Part shown: positions 25,128 through 36,701 of the stretch, in pieces | How the letters are laid out: each line of letters starts with the position of its first letter | How positions within the stretch are numbered: position 1 is the first letter of the stretch | Assembly: GCA_963922205.1 (NCBI GenBank) | Contig: CAWUHX010000010.1 | Coordinates: 1,674,001-1,738,000 of the forward strand | Length of the DNA: 64,000 nt | Direction: 5' to 3' | From: Romanomermis culicivorax | Lineage: Eukaryota; Nematoda; Enoplea; Mermithida; Mermithidae | Notes under the pieces: model-generated | What the model was told of the DNA's origin: nothing | What the model saw: only the letters and a program-made list of their open reading frames with translations | The model's database searches: none | Translations under genes and position numbers: made by a program

Positions 25128-27483
25128 TTATCCTAACAAGTAGGATACACGTCGCAAAAATAATTGAATATTGGGCAAAATTTGATACAAATCACCACAA
25201 ATCACTAAAGCTCTTTGTCGAACAAAATTTGCTTTGGCCATGGAAAGCTGTTGATCCACATGAACGTACCTGGGGTTTCGACATCTGGGTTCCGCCCCTA
25301 AAAGAAATTTAAGCATTATATTTGTCGCAATATTTTACATGTGAAAAATTACCAGCTAACAATTGATGCGTCCGGATATTGTTGACATTGGATGTTTGCT
25401 GAAGCCAATGTAAAAAAGAATTCAGTGATGGGTGCAGGTGGCCAAAATCGTGATTTAATCGATTATGCCATCCTTCAGCATGATTTGTCGTCCTTGGGCC
25501 CAAATTACCATCCAGCCACTGATTGTCAAAGTGATTCCAAACGTCAATGCGCCAAATTCCATTTACCCACGTGGTCTAAAAATGATGATTTTTTTAAGAT
25601 TGAAAAACAAAGTCGTACACAAAAAATGCTAAATTTGACAAAAAAACAAACTTAAAATGTGAAAAAGTTGATTTTTTTGAAAGCATCTAATTTAAACAAT
25701 ATACCTCAACAAATCTCCTGCTCGTATTTGATTTTGCTGATCAAGGTTGGCAGGTGGATCTTGAAGCCAATTTTGCCATGTTTCAAGAACAAGATCTGGT
25801 GGAAGGAAGGCCAATGATTTGATCAAATGAATCCATTTTTTTAAATCAGAATTTTCGGCTTTGTACGGGGGCATTAAGCCCTGGCCTTGAATATTTCTGA
25901 TCAAACTTTGGCCGAAATGGAATAAGCATCCTTTGGTGGTAACATTTTGAAAAACGTTTCGGACTGCCAAATGGACAGCCATTTCAAAATCCAAAATAAA
26001 CTGATGAATTCTTCCTTGATCTCCTTAAATTCGAATAATGGAATTCTGAACAATTGTGAAAAAATTTTCATATGTTTGCCAGCTTTTATTCGGCAGCAAG
26101 CCATAATAGCAGATGATGGCTATAAGCAAAAAATATATATGTACATAATTTTACTAAATTAATACTGTGATTAGAAATTGTCCAACTTGTTGCTGTTTGA
26201 AAACAATGACCTCAAAAGCTAGGTCAAAAATTAACATATGTATGATTGTGCAGGGCCATGCTTGGGGTTTTAGTGGCGGCCCTGTGCAAAAAAATTGATT
26301 TTAGCGGCCCAAAAGTTTTCAACATGTGAAATACTGTACCACCTTCACAGAAAAAAATTGGTACACATAATCATTGCACTATGGCAGGCCACATTGTTCT
26401 TTTTGATGCAAATAAAAACAAATCGACAATGAAGCGACCGATTTTTTACCTTTTTGAACAGTAAATCGATGTAATAATTTTGAAAAATTCAATTTTTCAT
26501 ACTTTAAAGGTTTCAAAAATAAATTTTTGGTCACTTTACCTCAACTTTCTGGCGACCCTGTGCACCCGCACAGCTTTAACACCCCTAAGCATGGCCCTGT
26601 GTATGTGTATGAACTTGATCAAAGCTCAACAATTCATATGACAAATCTTCAAACTGATCCAATTAGCAGAATATTATTACCTACCTTTGTTTTGAATAAA
26701 GGCATGGATAGTGTAAATTTAGGCGAATATTGTTGGCCTCATTTTGAATGTTCCATCTGCTATTCAATATTCGGAATCGTGCAAAATTTGCAAGTCCAAA
26801 TTTGACGCAAAAATTAGTAAGCCATCTTCATTAGCCAACATTAAACGTTCATTTGCATTTAAATCGTTTGGATCTCGAGCTCGGGCTTCCCTTCCGATCA
26901 CTGTCAGCTGATATTCAATTGGCAGATTGTTTGGATCACGGATTGGAATCAAATTAATAGCACTGGACCTAAAAACAGGCATGCTAAGCAAATTTGCATA
27001 CTATACTACATGATCAAAAATATTTTACCTGTACAAGGATGAGGGAATCGACTGGAATGCAGGCACAGCTAATTGCACTTGATTGAGAAAATTTGGATCA
27101 GCACAATGATTTGGTATTTCAGCCAATCCTTCCCTGTAAACAGGAATTGGTTTTGTTCCATTTTCTGCCAATTTTATCATGTCTCTAGACAGTGATAAAG
27201 TTTCGAGGGCTACGGCATCAATTGGAGCACAAAGTTGATTGTGGCCAGCTTCTGGATTGCTGATAAGCCTACCATTTTTGACCCTTGTTCTTCCTTTTTG
27301 ACCACCAAGCTTGACACAATTTCGGCATTGGAAGCAATCTGTGATAGAGTCATCTGCTAATCTAAGAGATTTATTCTTTTGAAAAAGATAAAAATGACTT
27401 GGATTAGCCAAACTCTCCCATTTTAAAAAATTCGATTTTCGATGTTTGATAAGAATGAATGTTGCAGGACTAAAATCTTCCAT
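25128..27483 (-). pseudogene. MULE transposase with FLYWCH-type zinc finger, broken
   Basis: First exon (27483-27029, start ATG) has a FLYWCH-like finger: hydrophobic/aromatic start, C-x2-C (CFQCRNCVK), and a late H (AGHNQLC). Splicing to 26968 across a 60-nt intron (CAG/GTAAAA ... TTTTTAG) keeps the frame and leads to the catalytic domain start (LIFASNLDLQILHDSEY). There a TGA replaces the expected Trp codon and a TAA follows before IYTIHAF. The frame is then interrupted by the element at 26251-26599. It resumes at 25994 with DFEMAVHLAVRNVF and GCLFHFGQS (CxxH), then after an intron TWVNGIW and TTNHAEGWHNR near 25490, and a last exon 25312-25128 joined by a 55-nt intron. Family DNA transposase; inactive here. 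Confidence 0.8.
26251..26599. mobile_element. hAT-like miniature element inside the MULE
   Basis: 349 bp with inverted ends CAGGGCCATGCTTGGGG and CCCCTAAGCATGGCCCTG. Flanking 8-mers are TGATTGTG (left) and TGTATGTG (right), matching at 6 of 8 positions, as an aged 8-bp hAT target duplication would. The ends CAGGG...CCCTG are typical of hAT elements. No coding capacity. It splits the MULE transposase between its start and its DFE segment. Confidence 0.65.
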
Positions 27484-27835
27484 TTTTTGATGAGAAAAGA
27501 ATTAATAAGATTAAACAGACACTTCGCTTTATATACCTGCTGTGGGCTTGAAGTTTTGTAAAGCACCGTGGGAAAACATCCCTGGGAAAATAATCTGTAG
27601 CTTAGTTTAAATTCTCTTGCAGGCAAGTTTAAATTTTTTTTACTTAATTTATAACATTAGTCGGGAAAAGGGATGGTCGGGGAATAAGGATGGTCAGGGA
27701 AAAGGGATGCTCAGGAAAAGGAGATTTTTTGTATTTATTTTTAGCATTAGTCGGGAAAAAGGGATGCTCAGGGAAAAGGGATGGTCGGGGAAACGGGATG
27801 GTTGGGGAAAAGGGATGGTCGGGGAAAGGGCACAC

Positions 27836-29588
27836 AATCAACCAATGATGGCATAGGACGCCTACAATATGTGCACAACCGAAGAAAATTTCAAGGCGCT
27901 CTAGACTATTCTAGCGTACACCAACAAAAGTAAACATTACCAATGAAAAAAACATGAACTACACCAAATGCCAACTAGAAACATCTATGCAAAACATTCT
28001 AGTTTCGGTTGAACTAAAAAACTAAAACTAAAATTTCTAGTTTCTAGTACTAATTCTAGTTCCGGTTGAACTAAAAACATGTTTGTTTTTAAACTACAAT
28101 TTAAACGGAAATTTTCAGAACAAATGTCACAGGGGAAGCAATTTCACCCATCCTGCCTTCTCCCATTCTAGTTTCGAAAAAGTCGTTTACCTGCATTCCC
28201 GTGACATTTGGAACGGGATCCCATGCACGCCTCATTATAGGCATACATTTTTGTATGCTTTACCCTGGTGTCCCATTTGCAGATGCCCAATGACTGTAAC
28301 CAGGGCCCAGTTGCACTGAAAGGTCAAAGCTCGAGCCGAATAGATAATCCTAACAAAACAGAGACCACATTGGTATCAGTGGTTGCATCATGTCGATGAT
28401 CTCAGGCTTGGTATAAAACGAACATCGTCAGGATTATCCCGCACTCGATGTCAATATTATCCCCAGCTCGAACTGTCGGGTTGCATTAACATTTTCTCGT
28501 AATTTATGTCTAAAGCAAATAAATATAAAAGTGTCTGCAATACCGGAACTCAAGCTTAAATCTCATTATTACTTAATCCTGAAGTGTGGATTGTCAGTTC
28601 AACTGCAAGAAACTAATCTCAACATTGCCACTGGAACTGAAGATCAGATATTTAAGCCTGGCGTTGAGGTTATCCTCGGATTGGGTTTGTACAACCAACC
28701 ACAGGTTTTTTATTGTGCTAAAGGATGCCCTTTTAATCACAACCATAGGCTGTAAAAAACAAAATAACTGCAATATGCCCATCCTTCACTATTTTTCAGC
28801 TAGAGACAGAGGCACAGTTTCGAATCAGTCAAGAGTTAGAATGCTATTGGTTTACCATTTCTATACATTTGAGAGAAGTCAGTCATTGCATATAATATTC
28901 ATTCAGAAAAATTTTACTGTAAGGGATACAATGCTCGGGAAAAGACAAAAAGTACGATGCTGCAAAATATACTTTTTCACAGACATAGAAATTTTTTAAT
29001 GAAAAAATAAAAATCCAATATTACAAAATTGGATTTTTTAAATTCTCACCCAAGTTCTCAAAAATCTAGCTTGGTAACTATCCAATCAAGTATATTCTGC
29101 TTTTTCTGTCCCGTTGGGGCATTTTCCAATAAACTAGTGCTTAACTAATCGAGGATTTCCAGTTTACTATCATAAATATTAGAATTGTACCAAACATTTA
29201 TATTATATTGTTCGAGATGATTTTCATCTTTTCTCATTCTGCAAGCTTTGTTAAACAAATATGTTACGTAGACTGAAGGAACCCGTATGTTTAAACTTGA
29301 ACCATGTATTTGCATCATGGAAAGACGTATTTCTGTTATGCCATAAATCGGTCATCGTGTCATCCAATAGTTATAAAAGTTACGAAAATATTCTCAAGGA
29401 ATGATCTTTATATGATCATAAAAGACGTGCTCTCATTAGATAGTTCAAATTTTGATCGACTCATTGAATCGGCATTATGGTCTTTTTTCCTCGAAATACT
29501 TCAAAAGATAGTATAACTGGAAAGCATGTATTGTTTCATATTCTGCTAAACCATATGCCACGTTAGAATTTTGTGAGTACAGTCGCTC
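27836..29588. other. Non-coding stretch
   Basis: No supported gene. It holds a small inverted-repeat element (28300-28492), local repeats of a CTAGTTTCGGTTGAACTAAA word near 28000-28075, and family words of the TATAGTCTGTTTT element near 29470-29580 just before the retrotransposon. The 137-codon plus-strand frame at 28586 does not look like a protein I know. Confidence 0.35.
28300..28492. mobile_element. Small imperfect inverted-repeat element
   Basis: The left side has AGTTGCACTG, AGCTCGAGC and ATAATCCTAAC in that order. The right side, read in reverse, has ATGCAACCC, GTTCGAGCTG and later ATAATCCTGAC, so both flanks fold back on each other imperfectly. Size and lack of coding fit a miniature transposon; target duplication not found. 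Confidence 0.35.
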
Positions 29589-29592
29589 AATT
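29589..29592. other. Target-site duplication AATT (left)
   Basis: AATT immediately precedes the TGTTG start of the left LTR and is repeated immediately after the CAACA end of the right LTR at 44214-44217. Four bp fits Ty3/gypsy integration. Confidence 0.85.
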
Positions 29593-30205
29593 TGTTGTGC
29601 AGGTCTTTCCTTAAGAGGCGTAAGAAAAGATCGGGTCTGAACTGACCTGTTAGAACTGATCCCTTGGCTAAGCCTCGGTGATAGTGCAACAGTCCGGTTA
29701 TCCCCAGACCTACAACAACAAAGATAAACTTTGTCTTAAATACGGGGGCCTTACCAAGGACCTCCGCAGTCTCCTAGATGAGACAAGGAATCCCCTCAGG
29801 GATAAACTTACTTGGGTATAACCCGTAAGGGGTTTCCCAAAGCTCACCTGAAGTAAGCCGGCGCCTGGGCCTCTGGCCCTCCGCCTTCGTCGATGCGAAT
29901 AATCTAAATAAATAAACGAATATATTAAGCAATATGTCCGACGAAATATGTAAAAAGAATGTGGGTATACCACAGTAAATAACTCATAAACAAAACAAGT
30001 TGCTGGGAAAATTGTATTTGGGGACGCCAGCAATATAGTCAAAATATAATAAAAAACGAGATAAAGCGAAGAATGATTTTCACTATCTTTTTCGGTCTTT
30101 CTGTGGCGCTCCATTCTATGCAAATGTCTGCGCCGCTGGTCGTCCCTTTCGTCGATTTGCATGGCGATTTTCCCACACGAATTGGCATCAACAGGGTGCC
30201 CAACA
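29593..30205 (-). repeat. 3' LTR of the retrotransposon (613 bp)
   Basis: Begins TGTTGTGCAGG and ends GTGCCCAACA on the plus strand. It aligns throughout with 43599-44213, with scattered substitutions and a small deletion near position 40. It carries the two octamer motifs also seen in the other LTRs (30118-30125 and 30155-30162). Confidence 0.95.
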
Positions 30206-30953
30206 TCCCTCGCGCGTCGAAACCGACCTATGGGAGGTAGAAAAAAAAAACTTTTGGCCGGGTTACCCCGGCATTAAAAAGAATTAATCAAAAAAGAAAA
30301 AATCTACAATTCCGGCTGACTCCTGATAAACAGTTTGTCTCACTCGGACTCCCGTTTCACAGTCTGTCCTAATAGGACTCCTGTGCTGGTCGTTGGACAC
30401 ATAGAATACCAAGGGCTTCGCCGCAATGGCTGGCAAGTGACGCCCATTTTGACCTCGGCGTTGATGGAATAACCTCCTGCCCTAAGGAGTACGACGTAGA
30501 CGTCGGTGCCGAATGTGGCCGGTTTCGGGCTCGGCCGCTCGGTCTGCATGCTGTGTCAATTCATTGGCTGTGGGACTAACCGCATGCAAATCGATTTCCC
30601 GCGTCTCTATCTTTTCTAAATTAAACTAAAATACGAGATTATATTACGATACAAAAAGATGACGCGGGAATGTACGAGTATCACAAAAATTTAAAATGCG
30701 CTAAAAATTTGAGCAAAAAATGTGGCCAAAAATTAAAAATATTTTTGCGGTTGCGTTTTGCACTGGTTTGTCAAAAAAGAAAATTTTTGATGGCCAGCAG
30801 CACCGAAATTTAAATAATATTTTTGGATTTTTTGTTTTTTGATTTTTTTTGGATTTTTGTGATTTTATTAGTGTTTTTGGATTTTGTATTTTATGAAATT
30901 AATAAAAATATATGCAAAAAGATAAATTTTTGAGCCAAAATTTGTGCGGCTTA
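30206..30953 (-). other. 3' non-coding region of the retrotransposon
   Basis: A T-rich part (30640-30950) precedes, in element order, a GC-richer block at about 30300-30560. The whole region, including the block, is also present in the deleted relative at 57412-58099 although neither is coding. This suggests it is needed in cis (3' processing, export, packaging or the plus-strand primer), which is inference. Confidence 0.7.
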
Positions 30954-33900
30954 TTACTGCTGCTGCCCGCCGCCTCGGTAACCTCCTCGAGGTCTACCTC
31001 GATAGTATCCCCTCTGACCTCTTTGGCCTCGGGTCTGACCTCCATCGTGGCCTTGATTTTGGCCTTGCTGACTTCCGCCGCGTCTACCAAGCGGCATGAA
31101 GTTCGGATTGTGGAACTGCACATCCGGGTCTTGACCTTGGTGTTGCCAGATTCCTCGGCCTCTGTAAGGTCGCTGAGGGCGCCCTCTGAAGCCTCCCCTG
31201 GGTTGACCTTGGTCATACCCCGGTCTAGCCCTGTACGGGGCCGGGTTTGAGAACATATCGTCTCTCCCCTGCTGCCTTTGACCACTGCTAGTGGAGCTGC
31301 TGCGTTGTGGTTTTTGAGTCCGGAAAGTTGAGTTGAGAGATTTTGATGAAATTGATTTTGACCGAGAAAGCTGACTTTTGTAGGAAGTGCTAGCAGCTTC
31401 ACTATATGACCTCTGGCTGGTCATAGCCGATGATTGTTGTATCGTCAGCGGTTGTTTCTTAGCCGGAGGGAGTCTAGGCACTTTAAACTTACTTGGGCTC
31501 TTGGCAGCCGTTCGCTAATATTTATCAGCTTGCGACCTGTCATCGCCTGGTGCTTTCCTCTTAACGCCCATCTGGTTTAACCTTTGCGAGCCCATAAAAA
31601 TATATTGATTAAAGGCTGCAATGTAGACATCGTCTACGCGGTTTCCCTGGGCCTCAACGACTAGTTGTCTGTTCGCAAACGAACACGCCTGGGCATACCA
31701 CCTACCAATTGCCGTTGGCGTGATCGGAGCGAAATCCAACTGTAGAAAGATCATTAGGGTCACATACCTAATGGCCGTAAAGACGTCTGAGGCATCGTAG
31801 TCCTGAAGCCATCTGGGGATGAGAATTAAAATGATCCATTCCCAGATTTCCTCAGGGATGTGCTCTCCGTCAAACATAAATCCGCCCTGCATTTCAAATT
31901 GCTGGCGGTAATTTTCATGAATTTCGGCCATAGCGTCATTGACCATTCTGTAAATGATCGGCCGTTCTTGGCCATCAAAGGCGAAATAATTGGCGACCTC
32001 TGGATTTTCAAATGAGATCGGCCCAATTAAACGCCTTTGTTCCCGTTGCCACTCCCAATAATCAATCAGAGTTTCGGCTAATTGACCAGGAGTGACAAAC
32101 TGCTGTGGTTCCCTTTCGGGTCTATTAGCTACCACATTCAGTTTGACCTTCTTGATCAATTTTTCCTCCGATTCAAGATCGGGCTTCACCAATACGCTTC
32201 CCGCAGGTTTGCTACTTCTTGCGGTATAGCTGGAGGGCACGGATTGGCTTTTGCCAGATGAAGTACTAACCTCTCCGCCGGTTTTCGATACCGTTCGCGT
32301 CTGAGTGTACGAAATTGTTGCAGTGGACCCTGTTGTCCTATCCGATTTTGTCTGGCCTTTGGAGGTCTCCGTTCGCGTCTGACTTTTTGCAGTCTCCGTC
32401 CTCGTCTGACTTTTTGAAGTCTCCGTTCTCGACTTTTGACTCGTCGAATATTCTGGGGTCGTGGTTTCCTCGGCCGTATCGTAGGCGTCGTTTTCAGATC
32501 CGGCGGCCGCTCCTTGTTGCTGCTGATCATGAGCTGCAAGTCTGCGTCATCTGGCCTTACCTATCCTCTTTCTGCGCCTTACCTTTTCCTTGGCCAAGTG
32601 TCGGATAAATTTTTCCGACATACCTTCAGCTAACATCTGCTGAACCTTGTCTGGGGAATAAATTCCAGGAATACCTTCCTCGGCAATTCTTCCCCTCCTC
32701 ATCAGCTCTGTCGCTGCAATAGCTGAATCTGAGCTGTCATCGGCTAGTGCCTGCTCCTTCAGCTTCCTTTGGATTGCCCTCTGATGCAGGAATTCCTGCT
32801 GCGTCAGCCTTTTCTGTTCTTGAATTTTGGTCTGTAGGGCCTCTTGCTTCGCTTGTCGGTCGTGATCCTTAGGATCTTTGGCCTTCACAGGTATCTCCTG
32901 GGATGCTTCCTGCATCTTCTCCAGTCTGACATCGATCCCCGACATTTTAGTAACTGCTTCATCAATTTGAGTCTGGATTTTCTCCTCCTCAATAGCCTGT
33001 TTCTGAGTCTTGGCCTCCATCGCATCCTTATTCTCTGATGTCTGGCCCTCAGATTCCAGAATTTCACCCTCTTCTTCTTCTTCAACATCCTCCTCTGAAC
33101 TGGACTCAGAGTCTGAATTTCGTATCTTCGGCAAGAGCTGTTTTACTTTAGCTGGTAACACAGCTGGTGCCGGAGGTACAGATTGCATAATGGTAACAAC
33201 TTCTGGCTCAGGCTCGGCCGGTTGAGGTATCTGAGCTATTTGAGTCGGCTGTGCCACCGCTGGTTGCCTTGGCAGCAGCACCACGACTACTACTGCAGCT
33301 GCTTGCGTAGCAGCAGTGTCCAAAGCTGGTGTAGCTTTGACCACTGGCGCTGGCACTTGCGGCTGCGTTTTAACCTGTCCCGTCCCTCCGGCTTGCGCCG
33401 TTTGGGAAGTAGAGGGACGATTTACCGGTACCTTAGATATTAACTCACCGGCTGGGGTATATGTTAGTGTATACCCGGGCATCTCCGAAGCAATTGTTCT
33501 CTCCCGGAAGCTTTTGCTAACAAACTCCGGTCTGAGCTCGAGCGGATTTCTCGGTGCGTACGTAATTGGGTAATCGGTCGGCGATGCGTCTTCCGTCATC
33601 GGATACCGCAGTCCCGGCGTCAAAGTCTCGAAGCCTACGTAGTAAAAAGTTACATAAAAGTAAGGGTTTACCTTGTAGGCTCCGTCCTTCAATAACGATT
33701 TGTCGTCGCCGATTTGCAAAATTTCCTCGGCTTCTCGAAATCGTAATGGGACAAATCCGAACTGATTTTGCCATGCCTATACCCCTTTTTTAGATGGAAA
33801 GCGGGGTTCCGATGGCGATAGCGTTGCTGCTAGCTCTAAATAATAAGCCAGGTGGTCGCCTGACTTCCAGGACATTCGCTTTATCATCTCCTGGCCTTCT

Positions 33901-36280
33901 CTAGTATAACTGTTTAAAAAGTTATAGTTGAGCGGAGCGCTAGTTTCGTAATCCCACTCCGCTCTCGAGTGAGGCCATGCCAAATGATAGGCCAATGGCA
34001 TAAATTTACAGATGACCTCTAACTCCGCAAAGTTTCGCTCATCTTACATACCTGAAATTTTTGCTATGTTTGGCGTATAAAAATTGGTCTTGTAGTCCTG
34101 TCTATGACCTTCGATACCCACTGGGTAGTGGTTGTTTGCGGAAAACACCTCTTCAGGAATTTGATCTGGCTTCCCGGCCTGTTGCCAGTATAGCTTGGCG
34201 TGTTCATATAAAGTCAAGGAAATCTTACCGTCTAAATCCCAATAGGTTCCACCTGACCTGAGATTTTCCAAGATATCCTTTGAAATGTTAACCCAGTCTG
34301 GTATCTGGACGTCCTGGATTTCGTCGGGATCACTATCTGTAGTGTACCCATCGTCCTTCATCAGTTTGTTATCTCTTGGGAGCAGTGGATAAAAACCACT
34401 TGGTAGTTGAACTCCCTGATGACGCACGGGGTTACACTCCGTGGATGCGGTATAATAACCGGTGTTATTTCCCTGCATCTGTACAGCCCAACGGTTATAC
34501 ATTTCACATTTCATCATGTGATAGACCATATTCGGCTGTACCTGATCGGTTTCCATGACTGGGGTACCTAGCCCCATTTCTCTATTCACGTTGCCCGGAA
34601 TCATTAAGTATTGTTGGTAAAAATGTAGGGCAATGGTATTGATCTGTTTGGGATCAACCTTGTCATGGTCGAAAATCTGCATTTGCATGAGCAGCTGATT
34701 GGCCATGCCATAGTGAATCGCGGCAAACATGACCAATAAGGAGTAGTATGCGTCTAGAGCGGCGTACCTAAGCTCTTCCGGCAATATACCTCTTTTGGCA
34801 AACTGATCACGGTTCGCCTTTAATGAAAAGTCATACTGATAGGGGCCCACATCTATCAGATAGAATTCCGTGAATAGTCCCTTTAACCGAAAGGTTTCGG
34901 GACAGATACCTGTCTGAAAACATTTTTTCTCCAGGTTTACCCCTACCATGGTTAGAGCGAAACGGTCTAAATCAAAGTATCGACCCTTGGTCTTTCTAAG
35001 AAATTCCTGTAAGGGCACAGTTTTATCTCTGTCCTTATTATCTCGCCCTGCACCACATACGTTATAGATACTTACCAAGTCCTCCAACACCGAATATCCG
35101 GCGAACAACATGTCGGAATTCAAAAAATCGTGGAGGCTGGTCCATTCTTTGAGCATCATCGATGTCGTATCAATAACGTAGGTTTGACCGTTTGTTAACG
35201 CGAAGCTCACGTATCGGGCAAATTGCTTTCCCATTGGATTGTCGACCTCTCTCGTTTTAAACAAGGCGGCGACTTTATCCTGGTTGACTTTTTCGACATC
35301 GAATCCACAAACTGGCTGTCCTCTGAAGATTGATACTTCTCGGATAAAGTGGAGTGTCTGGCTGACTTTCCCGATGTCTACCAATTTTGGTTCCTTGGGA
35401 TTAGCCGGCCAGTACCCAAATGTGGCTTTGAACCACTGATCCAGTTCATGGATTCGCACGGCCCTTTTGACGTTATAATCTAAACATAAGATACTATTAA
35501 TTTTAGTGTTTATTCCCCTTTTCTCAGTGCATTTTCGGGTCTATACTACACCAGCACCACAACACCAAGCGGGTTAAGTTTCGCAGAAATTAAATTTAGT
35601 GCAGGTTGTTAGGTGAGCCACTGATATACAAACATTGAGCTGGTAGGCAACTAACACCTTACCAAATCTTACCCTTGCTACCTCTATATGTTGGGGAGGG
35701 TAGACCTGATCCGATTGTCCACCACTTGATCGGACACCAATCTCTGACCAGCTGCTTGAGCGACCAACTACGCTCCATTTATGGCGCTGTATTTAGAATT
35801 TTTATAGTGCTCGAGATTGATAATTTTTAATGAATTTGATATCGAAAAAGTGATATGATTTGGTTTGATTTGAAAATAAATAATTTTTGATAAATTTTTG
35901 AATGATAAAACTTGAATGGGCTGAACCCAAGGTTCTAGGTTTCCCTTGAATCGTATAGCTCTCGGTGGTATCAGGTATATTTCCAAGTTTGGAAATTCCC
36001 TGCTTGGCTTCGAGCTTCCGCTTCTCAGTACTCCCATTTTTCGTTTCCTCTAAGTTCCAACCTCGTCTGCCCTTTGGGGCGCCGAGCTGGTCTTCCAGTG
36101 ACTTCTGGGCATTACCTGCGGTTTCCAAGAATATTTGATAAAATAAGTTCGAAACTTACCGTCAATGAAGAAAAAACGATTATCTTGGCGGTGCTGGGCC
36201 CTGCCATATTCGACGTGGCGCTCTGTGTACGACCACTCGCGCGTCGGAGCTTGTTGGCGGTTCCGCGCGCCTTTTCCCAT
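30954..36280 (-). CDS. Third gene of the retrotransposon: DEDDy 3'-5' exonuclease with RGG tail
   Basis: Exon 36280-36160 (ATG, 40 codons plus one base, donor G/GTAAGT) splices in phase to 35479 (TATGTTTAG acceptor). The frame then runs to 30954, about 1500 codons. Counting from 35459, residues 50-240 form an RNase D/WRN/Mut-7-type exonuclease: ExoI GFDVE (D54, E56), Exo[12 protein letters not shown] (D127) and Exo[15 protein letters not shown] (Y232, D236), so all DEDDy residues are present. Uncharacterised segments follow, then a low-complexity acidic/Gln region, [13 protein letters not shown] repeats near 32350-32450, a predicted globular part (32240-31515), and an RGG/Gly-Arg-rich end at 31190-30960. 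Four in-frame stops interrupt it (34044 TAA, 33777 TAG, 32547 TGA, 31515 TAG) with no frameshift. It occupies the env position, but I see no signal peptide or membrane anchor. Confidence 0.8.
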
Positions 36281-36344
36281 TTCTTTTTGCTTCGAAATGT
36301 TTTTCTTTTTCGAATAAATTTATAAATTTTAAAAATTTTTGAAT

Positions 36345-36360
36345 GCTGAAAAAGTTTAAT
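36345..36360 (-). promoter_or_regulatory. Splice acceptor before the third gene
   Basis: On the minus strand TTAAACTTTTTCAG ends at 36346, with the exon starting at 36345, 65 nt upstream of the ATG at 36280. It is a near-ideal nematode 3' splice site and would accept the donor in the 5' LTR at 43855. Confidence 0.6.
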
Positions 36361-36701
36361 CTAGCAATTTTGCTAATTTCCTTTTTATCGTGATTCGGGG
36401 AATATTTTACTTCTTCCTTTGGATGGAAGTTTAGAATTCAGATAAGCGGGGCAGCTATACTTTGATTTTAGAAAAAATGAAAAATTTGAAAATTAATTTT
36501 TTGGAAAAAATCGGAAATATTTTGGGTTGTCACTTTGGTCTAAAATTCCGAAGAATTTTTCCCAAAGTCTGATATAAATATGAAAAATTTACAAAATTAA
36601 TACGAATAATACACAAACGCGATAAATATTACAAAATAATACATTCTTAATTAAAATTAGTACCTACGCGCGCGAGATATGTACATAATTTTAAAAAAAA
36701 T

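Larger units (their letters stand above)
24520..27835 (-). mobile_element. Decayed Mutator-like element (MULE) no. 1
   Basis: A 3.3-kb element bordered by inverted arrays of a roughly 17-bp unit: CCCCGACCATCCCTTTT-type copies at 24530-24610 and GGGAAAAGGGATGGTCG-type copies at 27660-27830. The interior is a minus-strand MULE transposase gene with introns (separate entry), broken by stops and by a hAT-like insertion at 26251. I could not define a clean 9-bp target duplication at the edges. Confidence 0.75.

Noticed and set aside
28586..28999. 137-codon plus-strand frame
   Set aside because: No recognisable domain, and overlapping frames of similar size. Treated as chance.
32315..33793. Several plus-strand open frames opposite the retrotransposon third gene
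   Set aside because: They are antisense shadows of the long minus-strand frame, rich in Ser/Leu from reversed Gln/Glu codons, with no domain.
30954..36280. Third gene as a retroviral-type envelope
   Set aside because: No signal peptide, no fusion peptide and no membrane anchor; instead there are exonuclease motifs and an RGG tail.
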